A DNA stretch of 64,000 nt from Sycobia sp. Sy_11 (GCA_018907035.1 JACCIC010000206.1:801001-865000); one strand, 5' to 3'; positions 46,381 through 58,773 are shown, numbered from the stretch's first letter. Translations and numbers: made by a program. Notes: generated from the sequence alone by a model not told the origin.

Positions 46381-47880
46381 GGACGACCCTAATTTAAATC
46401 GACCATCTCCGTAAAAATTGGAGATGATAGCAAAATTAATACGATTTGTGAATAAACATACTTTCTTTATTTACTTCAGTAATGCCAATATTTTGTGACG
46501 CATTACAGGGAAAGTCTGAAAGGCTACAATAATGACGTTACAGCGAGCTTCTATTTCTGGTTCTTTTATTTATATACGGCGGGAAATAAAAGAGGAAAAG
46601 AAAGCAAGAAGACGAGCGGAACTGAGAACGCTGAAAAGATGTTCTTATTCTCTCTCACACGCGCGCGCGCGGATGCCTGACCTCATTTCTTTTCTTTATT
46701 ATTCACATATAAATATTAATAAAATTTAATAGGCTCTTTTTATATAACAAAGCAATGCTTTAAGATAATCATAACGGTACATTTTTTAAAATTAATATAC
46801 TTTGATTTTTATTATCATAAAATTTAAAGGATAATTCATGCTAACGAATAACAGCTCGAAGCATTAGTTAAGCGACTGATATAATGATAAACTTGTATTG
46901 ATATGGGTTATATCATAGCGCAATAAAACAAAACGTTCTGAAAATCTACCTGGCCCATTTTCTACATTTATTCATCATCGTATTTTCATTTTCTACAATT
47001 TAAAGAGCAATTAAAGTTTTCTTATAAAAAGGTCAACAGAGCGCTAAGGATTAGCTAATGACTTAGTTAATAATAAACTTTAATTAAGATGAACTATTAT
47101 AATACAACAATACAATGCTTTGTGAAAATCAATTTTTATTTTTATCTTGACTTTATTTAATTAGAAGGGTAATTAATTTTTTCGAATAAAATATATAATT
47201 TGTTATGATCCCTACGAATTACATTCGAATAAAATGTTATTACCTATCTCGCTACAATTTTTAAAATAATCCCACAGTAATTTTCCTGCACTAAAAATCT
47301 TCTTAAATTATAGAAGCTCTATTTAGTAAACATAGTTATGTACAAAAATAGACCTCTATTTTTTACGTAAGAGTAAAATAAAATGTGAGGGATGTGTTAG
47401 ATAAAGCAAAATTTTTATGTAAATTAAACATTTTTAACGCGATTACTTATCAAAATATTCAGTTTTATTTATTGAACTAGAGATATTTGATAAATTTACA
47501 GTAAAATTAATATATTATAAAATAGCAGGATAAGTCCGTATATTAACAAGTCAATAATGATAATCTAAAAGAGTATTCTATTTTATAAAATCAATAATCA
47601 TTATGAAGCCTTACAGTTTGCACTTCTGTATTTTCTTTTCTTCAGTAGAAAACCGAGAACGAACAAAATTACCTCCCATGTTGAAAATAGTATGTAAATT
47701 TTAAACTGAAATAGAAATCTTTTAGTCTTAAAATTAGCAATCTCTTCGGACAATGGCATTCGTGGAAATTCATAGTTTCAAGTTCAATACATTCAAATGG
47801 AGTCGCTTCAAAGACAAAAGTATTTACACTTCTTATTAAAAGTTCCACACTTATCGTCGGGCCTCGAATTCCTTTCAACT
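46381..47880. other. Long AT-rich non-coding stretch
   Basis: A CG run at 46661-46671 is the only array. A 69-codon minus-strand frame at 47669-47878 has no recognisable motif. Confidence 0.5.
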
Positions 47881-48599
47881 CTCAGCACTTGCCCGACTTG
47901 GCAAGATCGCGAAAGTCAACTACTGGATCCGCTCCCTGTGAACGGGCCGGATTCCAGCTAGATTCCAGCGCCGAGATTTGGCTGCGAGTGCATCGCGAAG
48001 TCCGGCCATTGTTTCTGCCCCCCCCTCCCCGCGCCCCAGGGCCTTCGGGCGCTATATAAGCTGCGGCGCCACGTCAACTTGGCTCGTTATCGGGGAAAGA
48101 ATATCCGAATATTCCGCGGGCCGGGCTTTCGAAAGAAAATTCGAACCCGCGGCTGAGGCGGGGGGGGGGCGGAGGGGAGGAGACGGGGCGCGGCAGAAAA
48201 ATAACGAGGGCATCGAGAGTGAGAGAAGCAGCCGACTCGAAAAGTTTAATAACGATTGGACTGATAACTCGCAGAATCTCATCGAGTGCCACCTGCGCCG
48301 GAGAGCGCGTGTTTAATTTTATCCCTTGAGTGCAGATATCGGCAGAAGTTTCGAACGATCCTCGACTTTTTTTTTTTTTTTTGTGCGCCCGTCCGCTCCC
48401 GGAACTTTCTGCCTTTATCGGAAGCGTTTGTATAGAAAGGCGCGACGCGTATATGTGTAAACGATTTGCCGAAACGAAATGGATTCGGCCGGGATTTTAT
48501 TGGTATATATGGCGCCTCTTCGAAAAATCGAGGGAAAATATTAAAACCAGTAAATTCTTTTTCCGTTACCGAGAGACTCAGGGGGGAGGGGGACCGATG

Positions 48600-48606
<7 letters not shown>
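47881..48606. other. CpG-rich stretch
   Basis: Begins with a 6-bp hairpin CTTGCC/GGCAAG (47888-47905). It contains a TATATAAG word at 48053-48060, a G-run at 48160-48170 and a T-run at 48367-48382. No coding region is recognised. Confidence 0.45.
48053..48060 (+). promoter_or_regulatory. Candidate TATA box
   Basis: TATATAAG is embedded in GC-rich flanks, the usual appearance of a TATA promoter. I see no good initiator 28-33 bases downstream and no exon to attach it to. Confidence 0.13.

Positions 48607-48644
<38 letters not shown>
48607..48644. repeat. (AT)n microsatellite
   Basis: 38 bp pure. Confidence 0.97.
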
Positions 48645-48646
<2 letters not shown>

Positions 48647-49014
48647 TATATTGGTTTATCAATCTTTTCAAGTCGGACTCGAAATTCTCATGGTTAAAAT
48701 GTTCGTATTATAACTTTTACCGCTCGCATAAGAATTCATTTACAAAAGTGCGCGCACGCACGGTTCTCATGCAGAAAAGTCCACAATGTCGCACCTCGCG
48801 ACATAATTAATAGCCCCTCGAGAACATTCATCTTGAAATAATATAATTTTCAATTAAAAACAATATTTATTAGACCTCTGAAGCATCTAAATTTATCGCG
48901 CGATTCATCACGCAGCCCATTCATTTTAGCCAGTTCCTCGCTTTAACTTGGCATACATTATTTTTAAAATGCGAGTATAGCCGCCCTTATAATATACTTT
49001 TACTCCGTGCCATT

Positions 49015-49016
<2 letters not shown>
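48645..49016. other. AT-rich non-coding stretch
   Basis: Nothing recognisable. Confidence 0.55.

Positions 49017-49072
<56 letters not shown>
49017..49072. repeat. (TA)n microsatellite
   Basis: 56 bp pure. Confidence 0.97.
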
Positions 49073-49077
<5 letters not shown>

Positions 49078-49304
49078 AACACGCACGTGCACGCACACCC
49101 GCGCGGGTCGCGTGCAGATTATATTTTTTCGCGAGTCCGACTGGCTACTGTTTATACGAAAGCCTCTCGAAATATAGATTTTCACAAGGGTCGTTTTTAA
49201 TTAACAACTCGGTCGCACGCAATCATCCTTAAGTACGCCCGACGCAAATAGCGCGGAATGCCAGGGAGTCGACCGACGGTGAGCGTGGCTGATTTTATAT
49301 AAAA

Positions 49305-49308
<4 letters not shown>

Positions 49309-49337
<29 letters not shown>
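49309..49337. repeat. (GA)n microsatellite
   Basis: 29 bp pure. Confidence 0.96.
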
Positions 49338-49341
<4 letters not shown>

Positions 49342-49920
49342 TTAGGATTATAAATTCTACCAATTATATATACAGGCAGTCTCAAATATAATTTTTCAAA
49401 CTAACGGATAATTCATAAATAGGAGGAAGTCGAATGCAAATGATGTATGCATTTTCGAGAAGGTTTTTGCGGTACGTGTCAATGTTTATCAGCCAATGAG
49501 CATTCGGATCGTGATCGAGCGACATGGATAATCTGAAAAAGAACGGACGAGACCTATCGATTGCGGGTACAAACTATCAGTACTTTGCCAACATAAATAT
49601 ATTGTTAGTTCTTCTCGACATTTCTAAATCATCAAAGCATACGTAGGTTGTTTTTGATGTACAACTCACACATTCGTGAACTCGGTCGAACAGCTATCTT
49701 CAAATAAACAACTAAACCTCTTCCCAACACAGTCAACAGGTTCCCCCCGTTCCTTTTTCAAACTCTTTTTTTTCCTTTGACTATCCCCGCCTCGCGATCG
49801 AGAGCCAAATGTTCACTGTCCTATCAGCATTGGCACGTGTCGCAAAAACTACTTCCAACTTTTCCATAATGCATACGTCATCTTTACACGACCTCCCCTG
49901 CTCATTATCGACCCGCCCCT
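49338..49920. other. Moderate-AT non-coding stretch
   Basis: Nothing recognisable. Confidence 0.5.
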
Positions 49921-50364
49921 GTGAACAATCAGATTCGGAACACCCTGTCCATTCGGAACGTAGAATCGTACCGTCATGATATCGCCGCATATCCCCAGCC
50001 TGTCCTTCCTCGACGGATTCGACGGATCGGAGCCGGTTTGCGCGCGCTGACGCGCCTTGGCCGGCCGCCGTTACGGCGGAGGGAAAAAAGATTTCTGTAT
50101 CGAAGGGGCTGTGGGAGGGAAAAAAATAATGGACGGGGTAACACCTCCTGCCTCGTCGCTCGGCTGCTCGGCGCTGTACGCCGATGGTGAAAAAAAGAAG
50201 CCTCGCCGATCCGCCTTCGCGCTGCCCGGGTTCTTGATAAAAAAAAAAAACAAACAGCGCCGGCACGGATCTCCTCTACCGACCTCGCGCGGTGTGAGGT
50301 CCGTTCTCTCCTCCCTCCACTCGCCGTCGTCTCTCTCTGCGGGCGTAGCACTCGAAGGGGCGGA

Positions 50365-50401
<37 letters not shown>

Positions 50402-51230
50402 GAATGTATGAGAGAGCAATTAGACGAGCGCGCGAGCTCAGGAAATTCTCGCTGTCCGCGTGGACCCCTCCGCCCGCACATCGGCCCAACTAAAATACCT
50501 ACGTGTTCTCGTGCCTCTCCCTCTTTCTGCGCGTTCGATCTTCCTTTCTCGTTCGTAGTAGCTATTTGACAGGTTCCCGAAAGGGGTGGCTTGGGGGTAA
50601 GGGGGAGAAACGCCGACGCGAAAGACGTTATCTTATCGGGGATTGATCGGCACGGCGGTCCCCTAGCCCCACCACCGTCTATATGTGTATATATATATAT
50701 TTATATGTATACGTATATATATGTGTGCGTAATGTATACATGTACTCCCATTTAGGCGGGTGGGCAACGATCAGGGTCCCGATTCCTGACACGCTGGGCG
50801 CTATGAAATAGACAGCACAACGTGCATGTGTCTCCTTGTGCGCGCGTGTATGCGCAGCGCGTTCCACGCGAGAGCGAGGGAGGGAGGGGCAGGAGGAATC
50901 GCATGGCCGGGTCAGGGCGATACTTTACACTTATCGCGGATTTCGCATCGGCAGGGGGCCTGGGAGGAGCTGCCGCCACTGGTGCTGGTGTGTTTCTGTG
51001 TCGATGTGTATACGGCACTGCTTTCCTATACAACAGCCCTGCCCCCCCCCTTTCCACTGCTATTGCCCCGTCGATTTTTTTCTCGACCCTCTCGCCACTG
51101 GCTGACCTTGCCGTCCCTCCCGCACCGTTGATTCGGGTGCGCGTGAAATTGATACGTGGATTGGAAATAATTGTGTTTCTCTTTTATTCCGTTGCCCGTG
51201 TTTTTTCGTCTACTTGTTTTCATTTCTCTC
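49921..51230. other. CpG-rich island with A-runs
   Basis: GC-rich with an A-run at 50240-50250 and C-run at 51042-51050. Frames of 130-171 codons overlap on both strands around a GA array, which marks them as artefacts. Confidence 0.45.
50369..50397. repeat. (GA)n microsatellite
   Basis: 29 bp pure. Confidence 0.96.
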
Positions 51231-51640
51231 ATTCTTTTCTTTTTTTTTGTTTTTTTTTTTTTTTTGTTTTATCGGTATGGTAGCGTTGATTGAATTGATA
51301 AAAAAGTGCCGACGGGGAAGACATTCGGTAAAATGGAATAACGGAAAGTAGATTTTACATGTATACTACAGTACTGTATTTATCGATTTATTGTTTCGAT
51401 TTTCCATTTTTTAGATTGAATTTCAGTGAGGAAATCGCTGATTAAATCGTTGCAATAATGAAATTTCAGGGACTGTATGTAGAACCGGATACCTTGAAAA
51501 TCATCCTTTGCTGTATAGTACAAAAGGATTGAAATAGTATATGTACGAAAATTTTTAACTTTGCGCCTATTGTTAGCTTTTTAATAAGAGAATTAGCCAT
51601 ATAGTTGGCTAATTTCAATTTTAGTTATGAATTTAATCTT
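51231..51640. other. T-rich then AT-rich stretch with strong hairpin
   Basis: T-rich tract at 51240-51270. A perfect 9-bp hairpin lies at 51591-51614. No gene is recognised. Confidence 0.5.
51591..51614. other. Perfect 9-bp stem-loop
   Basis: AATTAGCCA pairs with TGGCTAATT around TATAGT, extendable by one G-T pair. Confidence 0.55.
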
Positions 51641-51880
51641 ATCCAATGGCTGGGGTAACGATGCAGTTTAGCAAACAGAACTATAATTGCCACTCGATCA
51701 ATGCGCGCTCCATTGGGCCTGGGCGCCAGGCTAATCGTTATGTCTTAACAGGAAATACGCGCGCGTTTCGTAAAATCATCGCCTTAAGTGGCCGATCGCT
51801 CCCGGCAGCATTTTACCCTCTTCCGCCTCCTTTCTTCTTCGGGGCACGTATAATGGAGTGTCATTAAAAAAAGGAAGCTG

Positions 51881-51935
<55 letters not shown>

Positions 51936-52600
51936 CGACGCACTCGACGGATCAGGATGGCACCGAAAAGGATATCCGAAGGGGGTTGCGGACGAAGGGC
52001 CGAGAGCCCGGGAGCGGCTTACGTTCTTCGTCGAGCCTCCGTACGGTATTCTTCCCACTTCTTCTTCGTCTCGAGACGTCGCGTTCCTTCCTTCTTCCCC
52101 TTCGTTCTACCCCCTGCCCCCCCCCATCTCCCCCGCTCCCCCTCGCCCTCATTCTCTCTCACCAGGAGGCTGTAAAAGATTATATTTTTAGACTTTACGA
52201 CTCTGTGCAGTGCCTTCGTCGACCTTATAAATTTTGCGCCCCCATTTCCTCTCTGCCGTTTTTTTTACACATTCGCGCTTGTTTATACTCTTTTGAAAGG
52301 ATTGTTTGCGCACTGCGCTCAGTAAATAACTGACTACGAACCACTGAGAACATAACTCCGAGGTTATTGAGAGAAGCGCGATTATTTTTAGACTTTATCA
52401 TTTCGGATTCTTTATTAGTTATAAGTAGCAGCTTTATTGTGTGCGATTCTTGGGCGAGTTTTATATATAAAAATGACAAATACTCCTTCATGAGAGTGTC
52501 TTATTAAATAAAATAAAATTTTTTCTTGCGCAATTGATTTAATAAATAATTCTCGCTTATTTCAATTTCTGCAACTGTGCCGTAGATTAGAAAAATCCGA
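51641..52600. other. Moderate to GC-rich non-coding stretch
   Basis: Includes a C-run at 52118-52126 and a 14-base word ATTTTTAGACTTTA repeated exactly 200 bp apart (52184 and 52384). No gene is recognised. Confidence 0.45.
51884..51932. repeat. (AT)n microsatellite
   Basis: 49 bp pure. Confidence 0.97.
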
Positions 52601-52909
52601 ATCTTCGAGTAAAAATGAACCTTCGTAAAATAATGATCGAGGCACTCCTTCCAAATCGGGCGACGCACTTGTCTCGCTCTATCAACAACAAAACGTTTGG
52701 CATTCGAACGAGGCTCGGGAAAAACATCGGGGATTTCTTATTTTTTCAAACGCCAGAAAAACACTCGATCCAGCTTTCACTCCACATGTACGTCTTCGTT
52801 CCGTCGACGAAACGGACGCTCGCCGAATCACCGAGCCCAATGCGACATTCGACCGTCCTCGCCCCTGGAAAAGCACCTATATATGTGGCTCGCTGTGTGT
52901 ATAAGAAAC

Positions 52910-52913
<4 letters not shown>

Positions 52914-52947
<34 letters not shown>
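52914..52947. repeat. (GA)n microsatellite
   Basis: 34 bp pure. Confidence 0.96.
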
Positions 52948-52951
<4 letters not shown>

Positions 52952-53144
52952 TGCCCCGGTGCCGCTTTTCAATATCCAAGAAAACACTCGAGCATTAATA
53001 CTCGGACCCGCGAGCGCATCAGACTCTCGCAACGCATCTCTCGGCTGGTATATTTTTCTTAATACTCGCGCATCGCCCGGCGCTCTCTCCATAATATTAT
53101 AGTCTTGGCGCCTCGCACTCGCTGCAAGCTCGAGAAATTGGAGG

Positions 53145-53165
53145 CACGCGCGCGCGCGCGCGCGA
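53145..53165. repeat. (CG)n run, Z-DNA-prone
   Basis: About 20 bp of alternating CG. Confidence 0.93.
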
Positions 53166-53800
53166 GCGAGCTTTCCTGCTCCCGCTGTGCTCGGAGCCGC
53201 CGCGTGAGTGGAGAAAGAGAGAGAGTGAAAGAGCGAGGCATGACACGAACAAGAAAAATAACAGAGAGAGAGAGAAGGAGAGGGAAAGTGAGAAAGTGTC
53301 GCGAGAGAGCGAGTGAGCGGCAGCTGAGGCTTTATTTATGCCACGAAGGAAGAAGCAACTTGCTCTTGAGATAGTGCGCTTCGGGCTCTCATTCTGTCTC
53401 CCGCCCCCTCCCCTCATCCCCCGCTTCTGTACGGCTTAACGGAAGCGCCGAGTGCAATGTGTCTGCAAACGAGAGACAAAGTGAGAAATCGACGAATCGC
53501 CTCTCATCTCTCGTCTCCTCTCCGCGCGTATGGTGAGCCGCGTAAGGGTTTGTGTGGCGGGAGGTGGGAGTTGGGGGGGGGGCGGAGTTGGCGTTGGCAT
53601 ATAGTATACCGAGTGGAGAGCGAGACAGAGGAGAACGTGACGCCTAGTCGTGACTTCTTGGCTGCCTTTGACTTTCATATCGTGGCCGCGCGACTGGCAC
53701 GATGACGAAGCGTTTAACGAGCGACTCCGCATTATTCGGTGCCTCGGATTCGTTCGTAAATCGTCGCGGGCTCTCAGGAGCAGTATTTATCGGTTTAAGC

Positions 53801-54372
53801 ATTAACGCAGTCGATGCATAGATTGGGAGGGCAACTTATTATTTCGCAGGGTTTATTAGCGTTGTCACGAGTTATTCTAGACGATTGTGATTAATACACA
53901 CGTGACGAATTTTCGAATAGTCCAATTTATTAATTTACGCGCGTATCGAAAGATTGAAATAATATTAGGATAAGAAGACGAGAAATAATAACATAATACA
54001 TCAGCGTTATATTAGCGGCGCCTATCGTTCGCGACGCGCTAACAGGCCCAGATGAACGACCGTACACTTTCATAAGAGAGAGATAGAGAAAATGTTTTTT
54101 TCGTATTTACCATATAAATCTAACGGGAGGCTCGTGTCACTGATATTTATTAATGACAAGCCAAGCGGACTGTAGCTCCAGCTAAGAAAGTGTGTATCAA
54201 TTTTGTAAAAAGGAGGGTGCGTCCAATTAACCTCGAGCGTGGGCGCCCGAGCCAATCAAAGACGCAAGAGCTACACAAGCACAAAACGTGCCGCCGACCT
54301 CCTTTCCTGCGGAGTATATCTCTCTGCTCGACTCTTTTCCTCCTCCGCTCATTTATTTTTCCGTTTTTTTTC

Positions 54373-54373
<1 letters not shown>
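53801..54373. other. Moderate-AT non-coding stretch
   Basis: Nothing recognisable. Confidence 0.5.

Positions 54374-54405
<32 letters not shown>
54374..54405 (+). repeat. T homopolymer, 32 bp
   Basis: 32 consecutive T, the longest homopolymer in the window. Read from the minus strand it could be the poly(A) tail of a retrocopy, but no source sequence is visible next to it. Confidence 0.95.
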
Positions 54406-54406
<1 letters not shown>

Positions 54407-54718
54407 TTCTTTCTTGTACGAAGCGCTACCCCCTTCCTTAGCTTAACTTAGAGGCAAGAGAGGTAGAGAGGGAGAGAGCGCGAGCGAGCGGGAGAAGATT
54501 GATTAATGCGCTCTCGTCGAGTTGGGTAGCGTACGCTGCGTTGGCGCTCGCCCGAGCGATTTGTCTCCAACAATTTGTGAATGCATGCGCCCGATGACGG
54601 CACGCCGACGCGGCGCGGCGCGCATCGCGGGAATAAGTTATGCGTGCTGCCCGCGGGGCTTTGCGCTCGCGCGCGCAGTTGTTCTATTCGAGGCAGTTGC
54701 GCGTGTATGACGACTTCA
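54406..54718. other. CpG-rich stretch
   Basis: No recognised gene. Confidence 0.5.
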
Positions 54719-54736
54719 ATATATATATATATATAT

Positions 54737-54779
<43 letters not shown>
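54719..54779. repeat. (TA)n microsatellite, one interruption
   Basis: 61 bp with a CAA break at 54738-54740. Confidence 0.97.
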
Positions 54780-54781
<2 letters not shown>

Positions 54782-55208
54782 CTCGTTGGAGACTCGGAAG
54801 AGGGAAAGAGTACGACGAAGCGCTATTGTCACTCGATGACGCTCGGTGATACAGAAAAGTCACCGTCGAAGTCACCGCCGATGCCACGCATGCGAGCGCC
54901 CCCAAGCTGAAAATACCGTCGCCGGCGCGTACATACGTATATATAAATGGCCTGTATCCCTGTTTTGAATTTCACTTACTCCTTTTCAAGGAACATGTAA
55001 ATTACACAATTAACATGGCAAAAGAACGAGGCGAAGCGAAGAAGCAGTGCTCCCCCCACCCCCCTCGGCTTCTTTATTCACGCGCGTCGGCCGCTCCAAA
55101 GAATTGCCGCCACCCACCCACCCTACCGCGCGCGTAGTCTCTCACACGCGAGAGGGAATGAGAATGGGAGAAAAAAGAGCGCGCTCAGCGAGAGAGGAGG
55201 AATAGAAT

Positions 55209-55250
<42 letters not shown>

Positions 55251-55770
55251 TAAAAGGCGAGGGAACGCCTGCGCGTGCGGTGCTTTTTTCCTCCTCTTTC
55301 TTGCGCCTCGCGCGCATGTACATATATATATATAAACGCGCACAAAGCCAGCGGAGAGCATCTCCGACGGAAATAACGGAAGATGCAGCGATATATAGTG
55401 CCGCCCTCCCCCTCTCCCGTGTTTTCCCCGCGGTTTGCCAACTATTGTCATGCTGGAGCTGTAGGTTGCGAACTGGCTCGAGGAAGCGCGTATAAATATA
55501 CATATCTATATATATATATATATACACACATAGGAATAATATAAGAAGACGCGCGTATAATATGGACGCGTTTATCCGGCGACATATTGCGGAGGCGTGA
55601 CGTATGTATATAGTCCGAAAAGTTCGTACTTCTGTGCGTCGATGTATACGTTATATACCTGACATAATGGGTGGAATTCGTGCTCGTACATTACTCTGGA
55701 AGATGAGTCGGCCTGATCTGTCGCGGCGGCCGTCCTTGGAAGATGAACAAAAGTTCGCTTCTCCACGGTT
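54780..55770. other. CpG-rich stretch
   Basis: Includes GA and short TA arrays (55320-55335 and 55505-55524). Minus-strand frames of 88-134 codons here are translated GA/CT repeats. Confidence 0.45.
55214..55247. repeat. (GA)n microsatellite
   Basis: 34 bp pure. Confidence 0.96.
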
Positions 55771-56300
55771 GGGGAAAAAAATTGTATACGTTAATATAAT
55801 ACGCATAGTTTCGTCTGGTTTTAGGTCGGTGGTTATAATAAGTTCTTTAATGGAATTCTTGAAAATTCGTCACCCTTGAAACGACTAAATGAGCGGGAGA
55901 CCTACTTTGACAGAATTTACCTTATTATTTGAGTGCATATTAAATGGAATTGTTAATTTCTCTTCGTATCGAACTCGTCTAGTATGCGAGTATTGCGTTT
56001 AAGCAAGAGGAAAAATATCCTATTCACCTTCCTTTGATGAAAGTGAAAATTGGAGAAGCAATCCACACGTGCGGCTGCCTTTCTTATTCTAATTATATGT
56101 ACAAATATGTTACAGAGCTGAAACCGTCGCAAAAGGTTCGAGGTAATTCTTTACGTGTGTCACACAGTCACATGCTGAAATCTACCATGCCTGGGGCACG
56201 CATAAATAAAAGACAAGTATAATAATTATTACGTTTAATTATATAATTATTACGCCTCCGATAAATCCTCGGAGCGGCCTGCATCACCTGCGCGCCACGC

Positions 56301-56301
<1 letters not shown>
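55771..56301. other. AT-rich non-coding stretch
   Basis: Short frame at 56034-56222 without a recognisable motif. Confidence 0.5.

Positions 56302-56352
<51 letters not shown>
56302..56352. repeat. (TA)n microsatellite
   Basis: 51 bp pure. Confidence 0.97.
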
Positions 56353-56355
<3 letters not shown>

Positions 56356-56577
56356 TAAAACGTTCATTTTCGCCGGGAATCCATCCCGGTTACTCCGCTC
56401 CCACCCCAATCCCCTCAATCCCCTCATAGCGCGCTCGAGCGATTACAAAGAATTCTCGGTCGCATCCGATTGCCGCCCCCCCCCTCCGACCATTTTCCCT
56501 ATACTCGCGGGGATTCTTTTTTTACACTCCTTTTAAAGCGTCGAACCCGCAGTCGTTCACGCCCTTCGAGAGGGTTC

Positions 56578-56578
<1 letters not shown>

Positions 56579-56608
<30 letters not shown>
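56579..56608 (+). repeat. T homopolymer, 30 bp
   Basis: Thirty consecutive T after a GC-rich segment. Confidence 0.95.
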
Positions 56609-56609
<1 letters not shown>

Positions 56610-57018
56610 TCACCGTAACGCGACGCGACAACGCGCGCGCGTGCCCCGGCAGCGTGTGTCTGATAATTTTTTAAATTTCCCACAGGTCGCGCCTCGGCTC
56701 TGGGAGATTGTTAATGTCCCCGGGATGTAACGTCCTCGCTGTCTTTCACTCACTTTCTCTTTGGACGTGTTTTGTATTGTATACACCCTTTCGACAAAGT
56801 AACCCGCCATATTTCTAGAATATTTATAATATATATATATATACGGAAGCGCAGTCGCGCATGGCGCACAGACATGGGCACGGTGCGAGGCTACGTAAGT
56901 TCGTACAGTCGCTCGACGGCCGGGATCGTTTGTTAACGGTCCGGTGGAAGGAGAGATCGCCGCGACGAGATTAACGAGTGGCGCGCAGCGTATACGTAGC
57001 CGCTGCCAGTTGTGTCTA

Positions 57019-57064
57019 TGTGTGCGTGTGCGTGCGCGCGCGCGTGTGTGTGTGTGTGTGTGTA
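57019..57064. repeat. Mixed (GT)n/(GC)n tract, Z-DNA-prone
   Basis: GTGTGC and GCGCGC units followed by GT, nearly unbroken purine-pyrimidine alternation over about 45 bp. Confidence 0.93.
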
Positions 57065-57327
57065 CGCGTAAGCGATATGTATAGGCGTTCCTCTCCGCGC
57101 TCGAACACAGGGGCGCAAGCGCGTGGAAAGGAAAATTAGAGCTGGAAACACTTTATTTCGTACGGTTAATAATTAATAGTGGCGCTGTAATTTCGCCCTC
57201 CCCCGTGGCCTCCGCGCTGACGATCTCTATCTGGGCAATCAGCTTATCCTGAATAAATAAAGACTTTTACGGAACCCGGCGCGCAGCAGGCTTTTGAAAT
57301 ATTTACTGTATTCTGCTGGATATATAC

Positions 57328-57328
<1 letters not shown>

Positions 57329-57378
<50 letters not shown>
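57329..57378. repeat. (TA)n microsatellite
   Basis: 50 bp, preceded by TATATACG. Confidence 0.97.
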
Positions 57379-57382
<4 letters not shown>

Positions 57383-58330
57383 AGGAGTTTATTCGGGAGC
57401 CAAAAAGATCTCTTTGCTGTATAATACGGGTTGCGCGATAGAAAAAATCAAATATTGACCATACTTGTGTACAGCAGAATCGCTGCCGGAGGAATTCGCT
57501 GATTGAAGAATTTATTGCCCGGTCCGACTGTGTGCATTTTCGAAGGGCAACATTAAGGATTGCGAATTATACATTTCATAGTATATTTATTTTTACGTTT
57601 ATATAAGCCGGCAATACATCATTATTGCGATGCACGAAAATTCATTTTCTCAATCGAATGGCATAAATACGCATCGGTGCATATAAAATGTTCCGCAATT
57701 GTACGATACTCCCCTCGCACGATCAATGTGTCTCGATAGGGCGTACTTTTATTTATATAGACATAGATACTGATAATGGATAAGGGTTATTTGGTCTCTT
57801 AGGGTTGGATTTTACTGCTTCACTGTGTTGGAGTTAGTTTATTGGCTCGATTCCTTATCTGAGTCTAAAAGCAATAGCAATCTATGTATAGCGGAGTAGT
57901 CACGAAATCTTAGAAATTTCAAATATGCGTGCGAATTTAGGGGTTGTATGGGGGGTAGTTTCACTATTGTCCGAATCAATAGACATCGTAAAAGAATTCC
58001 AAGCATTCGCTAGTCCAGAGTTCCCTTTCCTGGCATACAGTTAAACATTAACGTTTAATGAAAGAACAAAAAAAAAAAAAAAAACAAAAATTCCTGAATA
58101 CCCTGATCAGTGATATATTTGTCTATGAGAACCATTCACAAAGTATCAGTTTGCAATTTCATAAATACCATTACTGATCCGGCGATTATTAGTCACATAC
58201 TAACTGCGTAATATTATTTTTATATGATCTTCGAACAGCAAAATATTTCGAACTCTCGGCAGCTGCATCGCGGTAAAAAAGAAAGAGAACGCTACTCAAA
58301 ATTCATCCGTTTTACGAAAAAAATATTCAA
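57379..58330. other. Moderate-AT non-coding stretch
   Basis: A-run at 58069-58084. Nothing else recognisable. Confidence 0.5.
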
Positions 58331-58627
58331 AAGGAGCTTCCCGTACTTCCTGAATCAACGTGCCGCCGACGTCGGCTGTATTTCAAGCGCGCGAGTCCAT
58401 AACCCTGTCGCTATTAGGTTCGCGCGCAAAAACTTTTTGCTCGACCGCGCGCAACTGCGTAAACAGGCCGCGCCGGGGCCTCCGTTCCGCTCGACGACGT
58501 TATATATCCCCCCCCCCCCTGGTCCCTCTCACGGCGCTCGCTATAACATGTTTGACAGATCGTCGACGACGGCCCGACGACAGTTGGAGAAACAAGAGGA
58601 TCGTTTGTGAGAGCGCGCGGAGTGGAA

Positions 58628-58716
58628 GGGTGGGGGGGGGGAGCAGGGTGTGGGAGGTTTGGCGATGGGCGAAGCGGAGCCGGCAGGGGGATAGACGGAG
58701 TGGGGGTGGGGGGGGG
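58628..58716 (+). other. G-quadruplex-prone cluster
   Basis: At least seven runs of three or more G in 89 bp, including runs of about 10, 5, 5 and 10. Confidence 0.65.
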
Positions 58717-58773
58717 AGCGGAAGCACTCTCGAGGAAATCCGAAGAATGCTCGCGCCCGTCGTTTCTTTTCAG

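Larger units (their letters stand above)
52601..53800. other. CpG-rich stretch with GA arrays
   Basis: GC-rich, with CG run 53145-53165, GA runs near 52914-52947 and 53262-53276, and a G-run at 53573-53583. It contains the second copy of GCGGCAGCTGAGGCTTT at 53317-53333. The 127-codon ATG frame at 52615-52998 ends in translated GA repeat and is not credible. Confidence 0.45.
56353..57328. other. CpG-rich stretch
   Basis: Includes a C-run at 56476-56485, a T homopolymer and a GT/GC alternating tract. No gene is recognised. Confidence 0.45.

Noticed and set aside
54374..54405. T32 run as a retrocopy poly(A) tail on the minus strand
   Set aside because: No recognisable gene or element sequence adjoins it. 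Homopolymers of similar kind occur elsewhere in the window.
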